A stretch of DNA of 64,000 bases, from assembly GCA_966210515.1 (NCBI GenBank), contig CBIHLM010000010.1, forward strand, positions 19,806 through 83,805. Reading direction: 5' to 3'. The DNA is from Paradesertivirga sp966210515 (GTDB taxonomy: Bacteria; Bacteroidota; Bacteroidia; Sphingobacteriales; Sphingobacteriaceae). The notes beneath the pieces were generated by a model, which was not told where the DNA came from, searched no databases, and saw nothing but the letters and a program-made list of their open reading frames with translations. Positions 23,458 to 31,503 of the stretch are shown here, in pieces (within the stretch, counting starts at the first letter, position 1; each line of letters begins with the position of its first letter). Both the position numbers and the translations under genes were made by a program.

Positions 23458-25531
23458 ATTTCAGCTTCAGTTTACTTCAACTACCTATTTTGGGCTGCTG
23501 TTTTGCATCTTGCTCGGCATTGGTTATGCATTTTTATTATATAGGCCTAATCAGTTCAAATCTTCTTTAAATAAATCCCTTTTCATTTTACGCAGTTTAG
23601 CTGTCGCTGCCATCGCTTTTTTAATAATTGCGCCAATGATTCGGTTCGTCGGTAAAACCACAGAGAAGCCCTTAATTATTTTAGCTCAGGACAATTCGGC
23701 CTCAGTTTCTGTCTCCAGGGGAAGCAACTTTGATATTAGGGCTTACACAGAACAGCTCAAGGACTTGGAGCGAGATCTTTCTAAGGATTTTGAGGTAAAG
23801 TCTTTTACCCTGGGCACCAGTGTCAAGCCCGGATTAATCGTTAATTATAAGGAATCTCTAACCGATATTAACTCCCTTTTTAAGCATATTAATGAACAGT
23901 ACCCTAACAGGAATATTGGCGCTGTAGTTCTTGCTTCCGATGGGATTTATAATCAGGGAGGTAATCCTGAATATGAAGCTCAGAATATCAAATCCCCGAT
24001 TTATACTGTGGCCTTGGGCGATACAATTCCAAAAAAGGATTTACTTATCTCGAATGTGAACTATAATAATATTGTTTATCTGGATAATGATTTCCAGGTT
24101 GAGCTAAATATAGAAGCCTTTCAAAGTCGTGGGGTTGAGAGTCGATTAACGGTCTCCGATGCAGGTGGTACTGTTTTTAGCAAAGGGATTGCTGTCCGTT
24201 CGAATGAGTTTCGGGTAAACATTCCGGTAATATTATCTGCAAAGAAAAAAGGCATACAACGTTATACTGTGAATCTTTCGCCCGTAACCGGTGAGCTTTC
24301 CCGACAAAATAATACCCAAACATTCTTTGTGGAGGTTATTGATGGAAAGAATAAAGTTGTAATTCTGGCAAACTCGCCTCATCCGGATATTACAGCTATA
24401 AAGCAGTCGTTGGAGCTCAATAAAAACTATGATGTTAAAAGTGTCTTAATCAACGAGTATAAATCCTCGGATATTGCGGATGCGGGACTAGTGATATTGC
24501 ATCAGCTCCCTTCTTCAGGGCCGAACATTCAAAATGTCCTGACGGCTGCCGAACGTAAGCCAATCTGGTTTATTCTCGGTGCACAGACAAATCTTTCGGC
24601 GTTTTCCTCCATGCAAAATCTTTTAGCTCTAAGCTCTGCCGGAGCTACAGAAGAGGTCTTTGCGAAAGTTAATGATGGCTTTTATGATTTTACCTTGTCG
24701 GATGAAACACTTAACAGCTTACAGAAGTTCGCACCATTGATATCGCCTTTTGGGAATTATGCAGTAAAGACGCAGGCATCTGTTTTGCTGAATCAGCAGA
24801 TCGGTAAACTGGTTACCGCCAGGCCTCTTTTATTGTTTTCTAAGGACGGTGACCGGAAAGTTGCCGTTCTTGCCGGAGAAGGTATTTGGCGGTGGAGACT
24901 TGAAGATTTTAAGGAATCGGGAACACATCAGGCAACTGACGAATTAGTCACTAAAATAACTCAGTTTATGGTGAGCAAAGATGATAAACGAAAGTTTAGA
25001 GTTTATACCGCCAAAAACACTTTCGATGAAAGCGAACATATAATTTTAAATGCTGAACTGTATAACGATACTTACGAACTAATTAATACGCCAGATGTGT
25101 CGGTCACTTTAAAACATAATAATTCTAAATCCTACCCTTTTCTTTTTAGCAGAACAGGCAATGGGTATATTTTGGATGCCGGTGTTTTGCCGCCCGGAGA
25201 GTATTCTTATTCAGCCACAACGCAGCTTGGAAAGACCAGGCATTCTGCCTCCGGAAGATTTGCAATTGTTCAACACCAAACAGAATACCGACAAACTACG
25301 GCCAATCACCAATTATTGTATAATCTTTCTCAGCTAAATGGAGGAGAGATGGTTTATCCTTCAGACATAAGCAGTTTGAAAGAAAAAATCCGCAAGAACG
25401 AGCTGATTAAAACGATTTCGTATGAAGACAGAAAATATGAGGAATTGATTAGTCTTAAGATTCTTTTCTTTCTCATCCTTACCCTGCTGTCTGTCGAATG
25501 GTTTTTAAGAAAGAGAAACGGCGAAGTTTAA
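23447..25531 (+). CDS. membrane protein with VWA-like domain
   Basis: A 694-residue membrane protein: two helices near the N-terminus (about residues 14-32 and 44-66), a large extracytoplasmic region, and one C-terminal helix (about 670-686) followed by the basic end FLRKRNGEV. Residues 75-86 (PLIILAQDNSAS) contain DxSxS, the metal-site motif of von Willebrand A domains, and ASDGIYNQGG (163-172) supplies a later site residue. The C-terminal half looks like beta-sandwich domains. Bacteroidetes homologues are annotated only as VWA or hypothetical proteins. Start ATG 23447 is preferred; ATG 23423 and TTG 23387 lie in or before the fabG terminator. Confidence 0.75.
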   Translation: MPFLFQLQFTSTTYFGLLFCILLGIGYAFLLYRPNQFKSSLNKSLFILRSLAVAAIAFLIIAPMIRFVGKTTEKPLIILAQDNSASVSVSRGSNFDIRAYTEQLKDLERDLSKDFEVKSFTLGTSVKPGLIVNYKESLTDINSLFKHINEQYPNRNIGAVVLASDGIYNQGGNPEYEAQNIKSPIYTVALGDTIPKKDLLISNVNYNNIVYLDNDFQVELNIEAFQSRGVESRLTVSDAGGTVFSKGIAVRSNEFRVNIPVILSAKKKGIQRYTVNLSPVTGELSRQNNTQTFFVEVIDGKNKVVILANSPHPDITAIKQSLELNKNYDVKSVLINEYKSSDIADAGLVILHQLPSSGPNIQNVLTAAERKPIWFILGAQTNLSAFSSMQNLLALSSAGATEEVFAKVNDGFYDFTLSDETLNSLQKFAPLISPFGNYAVKTQASVLLNQQIGKLVTARPLLLFSKDGDRKVAVLAGEGIWRWRLEDFKESGTHQATDELVTKITQFMVSKDDKRKFRVYTAKNTFDESEHIILNAELYNDTYELINTPDVSVTLKHNNSKSYPFLFSRTGNGYILDAGVLPPGEYSYSATTQLGKTRHSASGRFAIVQHQTEYRQTTANHQLLYNLSQLNGGEMVYPSDISSLKEKIRKNELIKTISYEDRKYEELISLKILFFLILTLLSVEWFLRKRNGEV

Positions 25532-25977
25532 TCCGTCTTTTTAAGATAGAAGTTACGAACGGTTTTGTTTTTGGTCCACTTGCCGGTTATATCACCTTCT
25601 TCACTTTCTTTACCCACAAATACTGAAGCGCGTGAGTTGCGTTTGTCGAAGCAGTTTAATTTCCAGGTCAGCGTTTTGGCGTTATAACTTCCTATCACAC
25701 TATATTCGCTGCCGCTTATTGCTTCGTACCATGTTCCCTTTAAATGCACAAGCTCCTGTTTGTTTTTTATCTCAGGTATAGACTCAAGGCTGATTTTTAT
25801 ATACGAATGCCCTATAATTTCACCGACAAAGCGGAACGTTACACTATTTGGAACTTCCGGACTTGTTATGGTGCTGCCTAAACTTCGGATGCTTTCCGTT
25901 TGGGTGTGAACTCCCGTTGCGGATGTTAAAATTAATGTCAATCCTAAAAGTCCAAGAGTATAAGAGCGAAATTTCAA
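25528..25977 (-). CDS. hypothetical secreted protein
   Basis: 149 residues with a signal peptide (MKFRSYTLGLLGLTLILTS, cleavage near ATG-V or HTQ). The mature part is predicted mostly beta: FRFVGEIIGHSYIKISLES, LKGTWYEA, SVIGSYNAKTLTWKLNCFD and GDITGKWTKNKTVRNFYL. The pattern of short G-x-W and G-x-Y strands resembles small lipocalin/META-like secreted domains, but I do not recognise the family. Its stop codon overlaps the stop of the convergent VWA gene by 4 bases. It follows the divIC-like gene after 31 bases on the same strand. Confidence 0.75.
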   Translation of the reverse strand: MKFRSYTLGLLGLTLILTSATGVHTQTESIRSLGSTITSPEVPNSVTFRFVGEIIGHSYIKISLESIPEIKNKQELVHLKGTWYEAISGSEYSVIGSYNAKTLTWKLNCFDKRNSRASVFVGKESEEGDITGKWTKNKTVRNFYLKKTD

Positions 25978-26008
25978 TATAAAATAATAGAAGGTTTTGA
26001 AAAATGGA

Positions 26009-26311
26009 TTAGTCTGCAGAAGACTTTTCCCGAATTATTACATAGACATCTTCATTCTCTTTTTTCATCAGATATTTTTCCCGGGCGAACTTTTCTAAAC
26101 GCTCTCTATTGGTGGTGAGTTCGTCCAGGTCTGTTTTAACCTGTTCAATCTGCGCGATATAAAATGCTTTTTCCTCTTTAAACTTGTTTAGCTGCGTGCG
26201 GTATTCATATTGAGAGAGAAGATCGTTGCGGTCGAAAAATAACATCCACACTAAAAAGCAGGTGCTGACTAAAAAGTATTTATGGCTGAATAATCCTACA
26301 ATTCTTCTCAT
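26009..26311 (-). CDS. FtsB/DivIC-type septum formation initiator
   Basis: Bitopic division protein (100 residues): short cytoplasmic basic N-terminus, membrane helix (about 10-27, FLVSTCFLVWMLFFD), then a periplasmic coiled coil rich in E, K, L and R (30-72) and the conserved end EKFAREKYLMKKENEDVYVI. It should join FtsL- and FtsQ-like partners at the septum. It lies downstream of eno on the same strand (89 bases, with a terminator between), a common order in Bacteroidetes. Confidence 0.88.
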   Translation of the reverse strand: MRRIVGLFSHKYFLVSTCFLVWMLFFDRNDLLSQYEYRTQLNKFKEEKAFYIAQIEQVKTDLDELTTNRERLEKFAREKYLMKKENEDVYVIIREKSSAD

Positions 26312-26351
26312 TGGTGTACAAATATAAAAAGATTAGGGAGGTTTCAAAATG

Positions 26352-26378
26352 CAAAAGACCCGACGTGCGGGTCTTTTG
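26352..26378 (-). terminator. eno terminator
   Basis: CAAAAGACCCG (26352-26362) and CGGGTCTTTTG (26368-26378) form an 11-base-pair stem around ACGTG, directly downstream of eno. Minus-strand reading continues into CATTTTG. Confidence 0.85.
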
Positions 26379-26400
26379 ATGAATGCTACTGAACGCTAGA

Positions 26401-27696
26401 CTATTTTTTCAAGAATTTGAAATCCTTACCGATGAATTTCGCATTCGCACCCAATTCTTCTTCAATGCGAAGTAATTGGTTGTATTTTGCTATCCTGTCA
26501 GACCGTGACGCAGAACCTGTTTTAATCTGACCGCAATTTAAAGCTACTGCTAAGTCGGCGATAGTTACATCTTCTGTTTCTCCGGAACGGTGAGACATTA
26601 CTGAGGTATAACCATTTGTTTGGGCCAATGAAACCGCATTGATAGTTTCGGTTAATGAACCAATTTGGTTTACTTTAACTAAAATTGAGTTCCCTGTATT
26701 GGTGTCGATACCTTGTTGTAAGCGGGTTACGTTAGTTACGAATAAATCGTCGCCAACCAACTGAACTTTCGAACCTATTCTTTCAGTTAACATCTTCCAG
26801 CCATTCCAGTCGTTCTCATCCATACCGTCTTCGATAGAAATGATCGGGTATTTTTCTGTTAGTTGAGTTAGATATTCAACTTGTTCTTCGCTTGTGCGTT
26901 TTGCTCCTTTTTCGCCTTCAAATTTGCTGTAATCGTAAATTCCGTCTTTGTAAAATTCAGAAGAAGCACAATCAAGAGCTAAGAAAATATCAACACCTGG
27001 TTTGTATCCTGCTTGCTCAATCGCTTTTAAAATAGTTTCAGCCGCATCTTCAGTACCATCGAAAGTTGGAGCGAAACCACCCTCGTCACCTACTGCTGTA
27101 GAAAGACCTCTATCGTGTAAAATCTTTTTTAGGTTATGAAAAACCTCAGTTCCCCAACGTAACGCTTCTGAGAATGAAGGTGCGCCAGCTGGCATAATCA
27201 TAAATTCCTGGAATGCAATCGGAGCATCTGAGTGAGAACCACCATTGATAATATTCATCATCGGGATAGGAAGAGTGTTAGCATTAACACCTCCAATATA
27301 GCGGTAAAGCGGCTGGCGGCTTTCCTGAGCAGCAGCTTTTGCAACAGCTAATGAAACACCTAAAATAGCGTTTGCACCGATTTTGCTTTTGTTTTCAGTG
27401 CCGTCAACTGCAAGCATAACTGCGTCAATTGCATTCTGTTCGAAAACGTCTAATCCTTTTAATTCTTTAGCTAATATTTCGTTTACGTTTTTTACCGCAT
27501 TCAAAACACCTTTACCCATGTATGTCGCCTTGTCGTTGTCACGAAGTTCAACCGCTTCGTGCATGCCTGTTGAAGCACCTGATGGTACTGCAGCACGACC
27601 AAGGATGCCATTTTCTGTAATTACGTCTACTTCGATAGTAGGATTGCCACGGGAATCAAGGATCTGACGGGCGTGAACGTCTAAAATTAAGCTCAT
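26401..27696 (-). CDS. eno: enolase (phosphopyruvate hydratase)
   Basis: Converts 2-phosphoglycerate to phosphoenolpyruvate in glycolysis and gluconeogenesis. The family signature is complete: ARQILDSRGNPTIEVDV at the start, PSGASTGMHEA, MMNIINGGSHSDAP, the Mg2+ ligand regions LALDCASSE, ISIEDGMDE and VGDDLFVTN, catalytic lysine in VKVNQIGSLTE, and SHRSGETEDVTIADLAV. The length of 431 residues is normal. It is transcribed alone from a TTG-N18-TATTTTTG promoter at 27767 with a hairpin in its leader. Confidence 0.98.
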   Translation of the reverse strand: MSLILDVHARQILDSRGNPTIEVDVITENGILGRAAVPSGASTGMHEAVELRDNDKATYMGKGVLNAVKNVNEILAKELKGLDVFEQNAIDAVMLAVDGTENKSKIGANAILGVSLAVAKAAAQESRQPLYRYIGGVNANTLPIPMMNIINGGSHSDAPIAFQEFMIMPAGAPSFSEALRWGTEVFHNLKKILHDRGLSTAVGDEGGFAPTFDGTEDAAETILKAIEQAGYKPGVDIFLALDCASSEFYKDGIYDYSKFEGEKGAKRTSEEQVEYLTQLTEKYPIISIEDGMDENDWNGWKMLTERIGSKVQLVGDDLFVTNVTRLQQGIDTNTGNSILVKVNQIGSLTETINAVSLAQTNGYTSVMSHRSGETEDVTIADLAVALNCGQIKTGSASRSDRIAKYNQLLRIEEELGANAKFIGKDFKFLKK

Positions 27697-27730
27697 TTTG
27701 TATTGATTTATTTATATCATTAATATTATT

Positions 27731-27753
27731 CTTAGTGTAAAAAGGACACTAAG
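27731..27753 (-). promoter_or_regulatory. hairpin in the eno leader
   Basis: CTTAGTGT (27731-27738) and ACACTAAG (27746-27753) form a perfect 8-base-pair stem with a 7-base loop, located in the predicted 5' leader about 35 bases before the eno ATG and at the very start of the transcript. It may protect the mRNA or regulate; unproven. Confidence 0.45.
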
Positions 27754-27766
27754 AATGAAGTGTTGT

Positions 27767-27795
27767 CAAAAATAGTATTTTCAATCTGTTTGCAA
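27767..27795 (-). promoter_or_regulatory. eno promoter
   Basis: On the minus strand TTG (27795-27793), 18 bases, then TATTTTTG (27774-27767). This is the same spacing as the promoter at 360-388 and fits the Bacteroidetes consensus well. Confidence 0.65.
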
Positions 27796-27823
27796 CATAA
27801 CATTTGTCAAATACTTAAATAAA

Positions 27824-27855
27824 AATACCGCTGATATGTTAACATCAGCGGTATT
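27824..27855 (-). terminator. carA terminator
   Basis: AATACCGCTGAT (27824-27835) and ATCAGCGGTATT (27844-27855) form a perfect 12-base-pair stem with an 8-base loop; the minus strand then reads TTTTATTT. It begins 5 bases after the carA stop. Confidence 0.9.
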
Positions 27856-27860
27856 AAATA

Positions 27861-28967
27861 TTAATTTTTATTCTCTATGGAGTCCACAAACTGATCAAAC
27901 AGATAACGTGAATCGTGCGGACCAGGCGAAGATTCAGGGTGATATTGCACTGAAAATGCTTTTTTATTTTTCACCCGAATTCCTTCTATAGAATTGTCAT
28001 TCAGATTTATGTGAGTGATTTCTACTTTATCAGAATTTCTCACATCCTCAGGAACAACTCCGAAACCGTGGTTTTGAGATGTTACTTCACAATGGTCGAT
28101 AATAATATTCTTTACAGGATGATTTAATCCGCGGTGACCATTGAACATCTTCATTGTTCCGATGCCATTGGCTAGAGCCAATAATTGATGGCCAAGGCAA
28201 ATCCCAAAAAGGGGTTTGTCTGCAGCCAAAGCTTTTTTAACAGTTTCTACGGCGTAGGGCATTGCTGAAGGATCGCCGGGGCCATTGGAAATAAAATAAC
28301 CATTTGCACCCCATTTCTCCATTTCTTCGAAAGATGTTTTTGCAGGAAATACCTTTAAGTAAACATCCCTGTGGTCGAAGTTTCTAAGAATATTTTTCTT
28401 TACACCCAAGTCAAGAACCGCTACACGATGCTTGCTATGTTCATTACCATAGTAATAAGGTTCTTTTGTAGAAACTTGGGAAGAAAGCTCTAGTCCGGCC
28501 ATTGAAGGAACCTGGGCCAGCTTTGCTTTCAATTCTTCAATATCCAGAATTTCAGAAGAAATAATGGCATTCATAGCGCCCTTATCTCTGATGTGTCGAA
28601 CCAGAGAACGTGTGTCCACATCCGAAATTCCTACAATATTTTCTTCCTGAAAATAATCCTGAATGGATTTATCAGACTGCTTTCTGCTGAAAGCAATGTT
28701 AAAGTTCTTACAAACGAGGCCTGCTATTTTGATAGCACCCGATTCAATCTCTTCATCATGAACACCATAATTTCCAATATGGGCATTGGTGGTGACCATT
28801 ATCTGACCAAAATATGAAGGATCAGTAAATACTTCCTGGTAGCCGGTCATGCCGGTATTAAAACAAATTTCGCCAGTAGTAGTGCCAATTTTTCCTGCAG
28901 CTTTACCATGATACACGGTTCCATCTTCAAGTAATAATACAGCAGGTAATTTGGTGTAATATGTCAT
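27861..28967 (-). CDS. carA: carbamoyl-phosphate synthase, glutaminase subunit
   Basis: Hydrolyses glutamine and passes ammonia to CarB for carbamoyl phosphate, the precursor of arginine and pyrimidines. N-terminal domain LLLEDGTVYHGKAAG with NTGMTGYQEVFTDPSYFGQI; C-terminal class I glutaminase with Cys257 (GICLGHQ), His343 and Glu345 (QYHPESSPGPHDS). The 368-residue length is standard. carB is not adjacent. The gene has an unusually structured 5' leader of about 160 bases. Confidence 0.96.
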   Translation of the reverse strand: MTYYTKLPAVLLLEDGTVYHGKAAGKIGTTTGEICFNTGMTGYQEVFTDPSYFGQIMVTTNAHIGNYGVHDEEIESGAIKIAGLVCKNFNIAFSRKQSDKSIQDYFQEENIVGISDVDTRSLVRHIRDKGAMNAIISSEILDIEELKAKLAQVPSMAGLELSSQVSTKEPYYYGNEHSKHRVAVLDLGVKKNILRNFDHRDVYLKVFPAKTSFEEMEKWGANGYFISNGPGDPSAMPYAVETVKKALAADKPLFGICLGHQLLALANGIGTMKMFNGHRGLNHPVKNIIIDHCEVTSQNHGFGVVPEDVRNSDKVEITHINLNDNSIEGIRVKNKKAFSVQYHPESSPGPHDSRYLFDQFVDSIENKN

Positions 28968-29058
28968 TTTAATTTATGTTGTTTAAATGTTGTTGTTCTA
29001 CTGATTTATAGATGTTGCGTGAAAATGAATTGATTTCGAGGTAAAAAAATAAAAAAAT

Positions 29059-29110
29059 CGAGGATTCCCGGAAGAATTTTCCGGCTGCTGGGGGCAACAG
29101 GCTGAAGCAG
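29059..29110 (-). promoter_or_regulatory. structured carA leader, attenuator-like
   Basis: On the minus strand a GC-rich segment around 29083-29110 can pair CTGCT (29086-29090) with AGCAG (29106-29110), and next CCGGAA/TTCCGG (29069-29074/29080-29085) forms a stem followed by a T-rich tract (29042-29057). The order resembles an attenuator between promoter and carA. No known RNA family is recognised. Confidence 0.35.
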
Positions 29111-29133
29111 TTTACTTCAAATTTCACGGGGGA

Positions 29134-29141
29134 CAAAAGTA
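29134..29141 (-). promoter_or_regulatory. -7 promoter element of carA
   Basis: TACTTTTG on the minus strand (29141-29134) matches TAnnTTTG and would give a carA leader of about 160 bases. Confidence 0.45.
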
Positions 29142-29202
29142 CAAAATTTATCAGATTTTTTATGATAAAAGCGAAAAAAACTTCTGTTTAAATTTTACTT
29201 TC

Positions 29203-29210
29203 TACCTTTG
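29203..29210 (+). promoter_or_regulatory. -7 promoter element of panB
   Basis: TACCTTTG matches TAnnTTTG, 18 bases before the panB ATG at 29229. It overlaps the alternative upstream TTG start and argues against it. Confidence 0.6.
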
Positions 29211-29228
29211 ACTTGTAGAACTACTAAC

Positions 29229-30044
29229 ATGTCTGTAAACAAAGAGATAAAACGCATCACAACTCATACTCTTCAGGAAATGAAAATGCGAGGTGAGAAG
29301 ATCGCTATGCTGACTTCCTATGATTTTTCGATGGCGAAAATTGTTGATGAAGCAGGTATTGACGTAATTCTGGTGGGCGATTCAGCCTCGAATGTAATGG
29401 CAGGTCACGAGACTACTTTGCCCATTACTTTAGATCAAATGATTTATCACGCAGCTTCTGTGGTGCGTGCCGCAAGCAGAGCTTTAATTGTTGTCGATTT
29501 GCCTTTTGGATCTTACCAGGGAAACTCTAAAGAAGCTCTTAATTCTGCAATCCGGATTATGAAAGAATCAGGAGCGCATGCTGTAAAATTAGAGGGCGGG
29601 ATTGAGATTAAAGAATCGATAGAGCGTATTATAGCTGCCGGTATCCCGGTAATGGGACATTTGGGTTTAACTCCTCAATCGATCTATAAATTTGGAACCT
29701 ATTCTGTACGAGCAAAGGAAGAAGCAGAGGCCCAAAAGCTTAAGGAAGATATATTGGTTTTACAGGAAGGTGGCTGCTTTGCGGTCGTACTTGAAAAAAT
29801 TCCTGCGGTTTTAGCTGCGGAAGTGACTGATTCGGTACGTGTTCCAACTATTGGTATCGGTGCCGGGGCACATTGTGATGGCCAGGTATTAGTGGTTCAT
29901 GACATGATGGGCTTAAATAAAGGTTTTCGGCCAAGGTTTCTTCGTCAGTACCTTAATTTATATGAATTGATGAACGGTGCCGTTAAGTCTTATATTACAG
30001 ATGTGAAAAGCAATGATTTCCCGAGTGAAAAAGAACAGTATTAG
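29229..30044 (+). CDS. panB: 3-methyl-2-oxobutanoate hydroxymethyltransferase
   Basis: First committed enzyme of pantothenate (coenzyme A) synthesis: transfers a hydroxymethyl group from methylene-tetrahydrofolate to ketoisovalerate. Motifs include MLTSYDFSMAKIVDEAG, LVGDSASNVMAGHETTLP (Mg2+ ligand Asp51), VVDLPFGSYQGN, HAVKLEGG, MGHLGLTPQS and IGIGAGAHCDGQVLV. 271 residues from ATG 29229; a TTG frame adds 7 residues but would begin inside the promoter. RluA-type and acyltransferase genes follow closely on the same strand. Confidence 0.95.
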   Translation: MSVNKEIKRITTHTLQEMKMRGEKIAMLTSYDFSMAKIVDEAGIDVILVGDSASNVMAGHETTLPITLDQMIYHAASVVRAASRALIVVDLPFGSYQGNSKEALNSAIRIMKESGAHAVKLEGGIEIKESIERIIAAGIPVMGHLGLTPQSIYKFGTYSVRAKEEAEAQKLKEDILVLQEGGCFAVVLEKIPAVLAAEVTDSVRVPTIGIGAGAHCDGQVLVVHDMMGLNKGFRPRFLRQYLNLYELMNGAVKSYITDVKSNDFPSEKEQY

Positions 30045-30053
30045 CATTCACCT

Positions 30054-30770
30054 ATGAGACAAGAATTTCGTTATACAAGTTTAGATATAACCGACAAGGA
30101 TATTCTTTATGAAGATAACCACTTAATAGCCGTAAATAAGCGTGCCGGTGATATTGTGCAGGTGGATGATACAGGTGACGAATCTTTGGACGAGAAGGTT
30201 AAAAAATATCTGGCAAAAAAATATAATAAACCGAATGGTGCATTTCTTGGTGTAGTTCATCGTTTGGACAGGCCGGTAAGTGGTGTCATTTTGTTTGCAA
30301 AAACAAGCAAGGCCCTCGACCGGGTCAATGCCATGTTTAAAGGTCGGGAGATGCATAAAACGTATTGGGCTGTAGTTCGTAAAAGACCCGTTCCCGAAAG
30401 TGGAAACCTGGTGCACTGGCTGGTTAAAAATCCGCAAAAGAATGTTACCAAAGCCCATGATAAAGAAGTGGCAGGAAGTTTACGTTCTGAATTAAACTAC
30501 AAGCTAATCGGTGAATTAAATGGCTATTATCTTATCGAAGTAGATCCAATTACTGGCCGACCACATCAAATCAGGGTGCAGTTATCTACTTTAGACTGCC
30601 CCATCGTTGGGGATAATAAATACGGGTATCCCCGGGGGAGTTTGAAAAAAAGTATATGTCTCCACGCAAAGAGATTGCAATTCATTCATCCCGTAAAAAA
30701 GGAACCTGTAGATATTTCAGCCCCCTTACCAAAGGACGGATTTTGGGAGAAGTTCGAAGTTTTTGGTTAA
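30054..30770 (+). CDS. RluA family RNA pseudouridine synthase
   Basis: Cytoplasmic pseudouridine synthase of 238 residues. The catalytic aspartate is Asp72 in the RluA motif HRLDRPVSGVILFAKT (69-84). ILYEDNHLIAVNKRAG opens the fold and GRPHQIRVQLSTLDCPIVGD is the second conserved block. There is no N-terminal S4 domain, so it is of the short RluA/RluC-catalytic-only type. The target uridine in rRNA or tRNA cannot be told. It starts 9 bases after panB. Confidence 0.92.
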   Translation: MRQEFRYTSLDITDKDILYEDNHLIAVNKRAGDIVQVDDTGDESLDEKVKKYLAKKYNKPNGAFLGVVHRLDRPVSGVILFAKTSKALDRVNAMFKGREMHKTYWAVVRKRPVPESGNLVHWLVKNPQKNVTKAHDKEVAGSLRSELNYKLIGELNGYYLIEVDPITGRPHQIRVQLSTLDCPIVGDNKYGYPRGSLKKSICLHAKRLQFIHPVKKEPVDISAPLPKDGFWEKFEVFG

Positions 30771-30833
30771 GATCCTGCAAAGGTGAATCTGGGCGGATTT
30801 CGGAATTTTAATTTTATTTCAGCTGGTTTATAC

Positions 30834-31445
30834 ATGTTTAGGAATCTTATTGCTGCATTCTTCTCGTGGTATATTAAAACAATAATCCATAAAGATTTTG
30901 CTGCTTTTTCGTATAATAAGATTACTATGGATGAGTCCCGGTCTGTTCTACTACTCTCTAACCATTTTTCCTGGTGGGATGGATTTCTGATGTTTCAGTT
31001 GAATAAACTGTTCTTCAAAAAGAACTTTCATGTAATGGTTTCGGACGACAATTATCGAAAAGTTTCATTTCTGAAACATTTGGGGGCTTTTCCGGTAAAG
31101 AAAAATTCTAGAAGCCTGATTAAGTCGTTGGAGCATGCCGGTAAATTATTGGATGATACAACTAATCTGGTTTTAATATTCCCGCAAGGAAAGCTTTATT
31201 CGAACCATGTAAATGATATACAATTTCAAAAGGGCTTAATGAATATTGTAAATTCTTCCGGCGGAAAATTCCAATACATTTTTTCAGCTTCCTTCGTTGA
31301 TTATTTTGACAAACGAAAACCTTCCATATCGTGTTATCTTCAATCCTGGGACAGTGCTGAGCTAACCGATTTTGATTTAATCAGAGCAGCTTATAACAAA
31401 CATTATGAAGCCTCGCGACGGAAGCAAGGACGGATTATGGTCTGA
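30834..31445 (+). CDS. PlsC-type acyltransferase, CruD-like
   Basis: Glycerophosphate-acyltransferase-fold protein (203 residues). The catalytic HX4D motif is NHFSWWDG and the substrate motif FPQGKLYSN replaces the usual FPEGTR. MFRNLIAAFFSWYIKTIIHK is a normal amphipathic membrane-associating N-terminus for the family; GTG at 30783 would add 17 residues and is an alternative. Directly followed by a family 2 glycosyltransferase and a CruF-like gene, it resembles CruD, which acylates the sugar of carotenoid glycosides in green sulfur bacteria. Family firm; carotenoid substrate is inferred from context. Confidence 0.8.
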   Translation: MFRNLIAAFFSWYIKTIIHKDFAAFSYNKITMDESRSVLLLSNHFSWWDGFLMFQLNKLFFKKNFHVMVSDDNYRKVSFLKHLGAFPVKKNSRSLIKSLEHAGKLLDDTTNLVLIFPQGKLYSNHVNDIQFQKGLMNIVNSSGGKFQYIFSASFVDYFDKRKPSISCYLQSWDSAELTDFDLIRAAYNKHYEASRRKQGRIMV

Positions 31446-31503
31446 TTAAGGTCATGCTTGTTTGTTCTCAGGTTTTGTAGTTTCGAAATTTATTTGATAG
31501 CAG

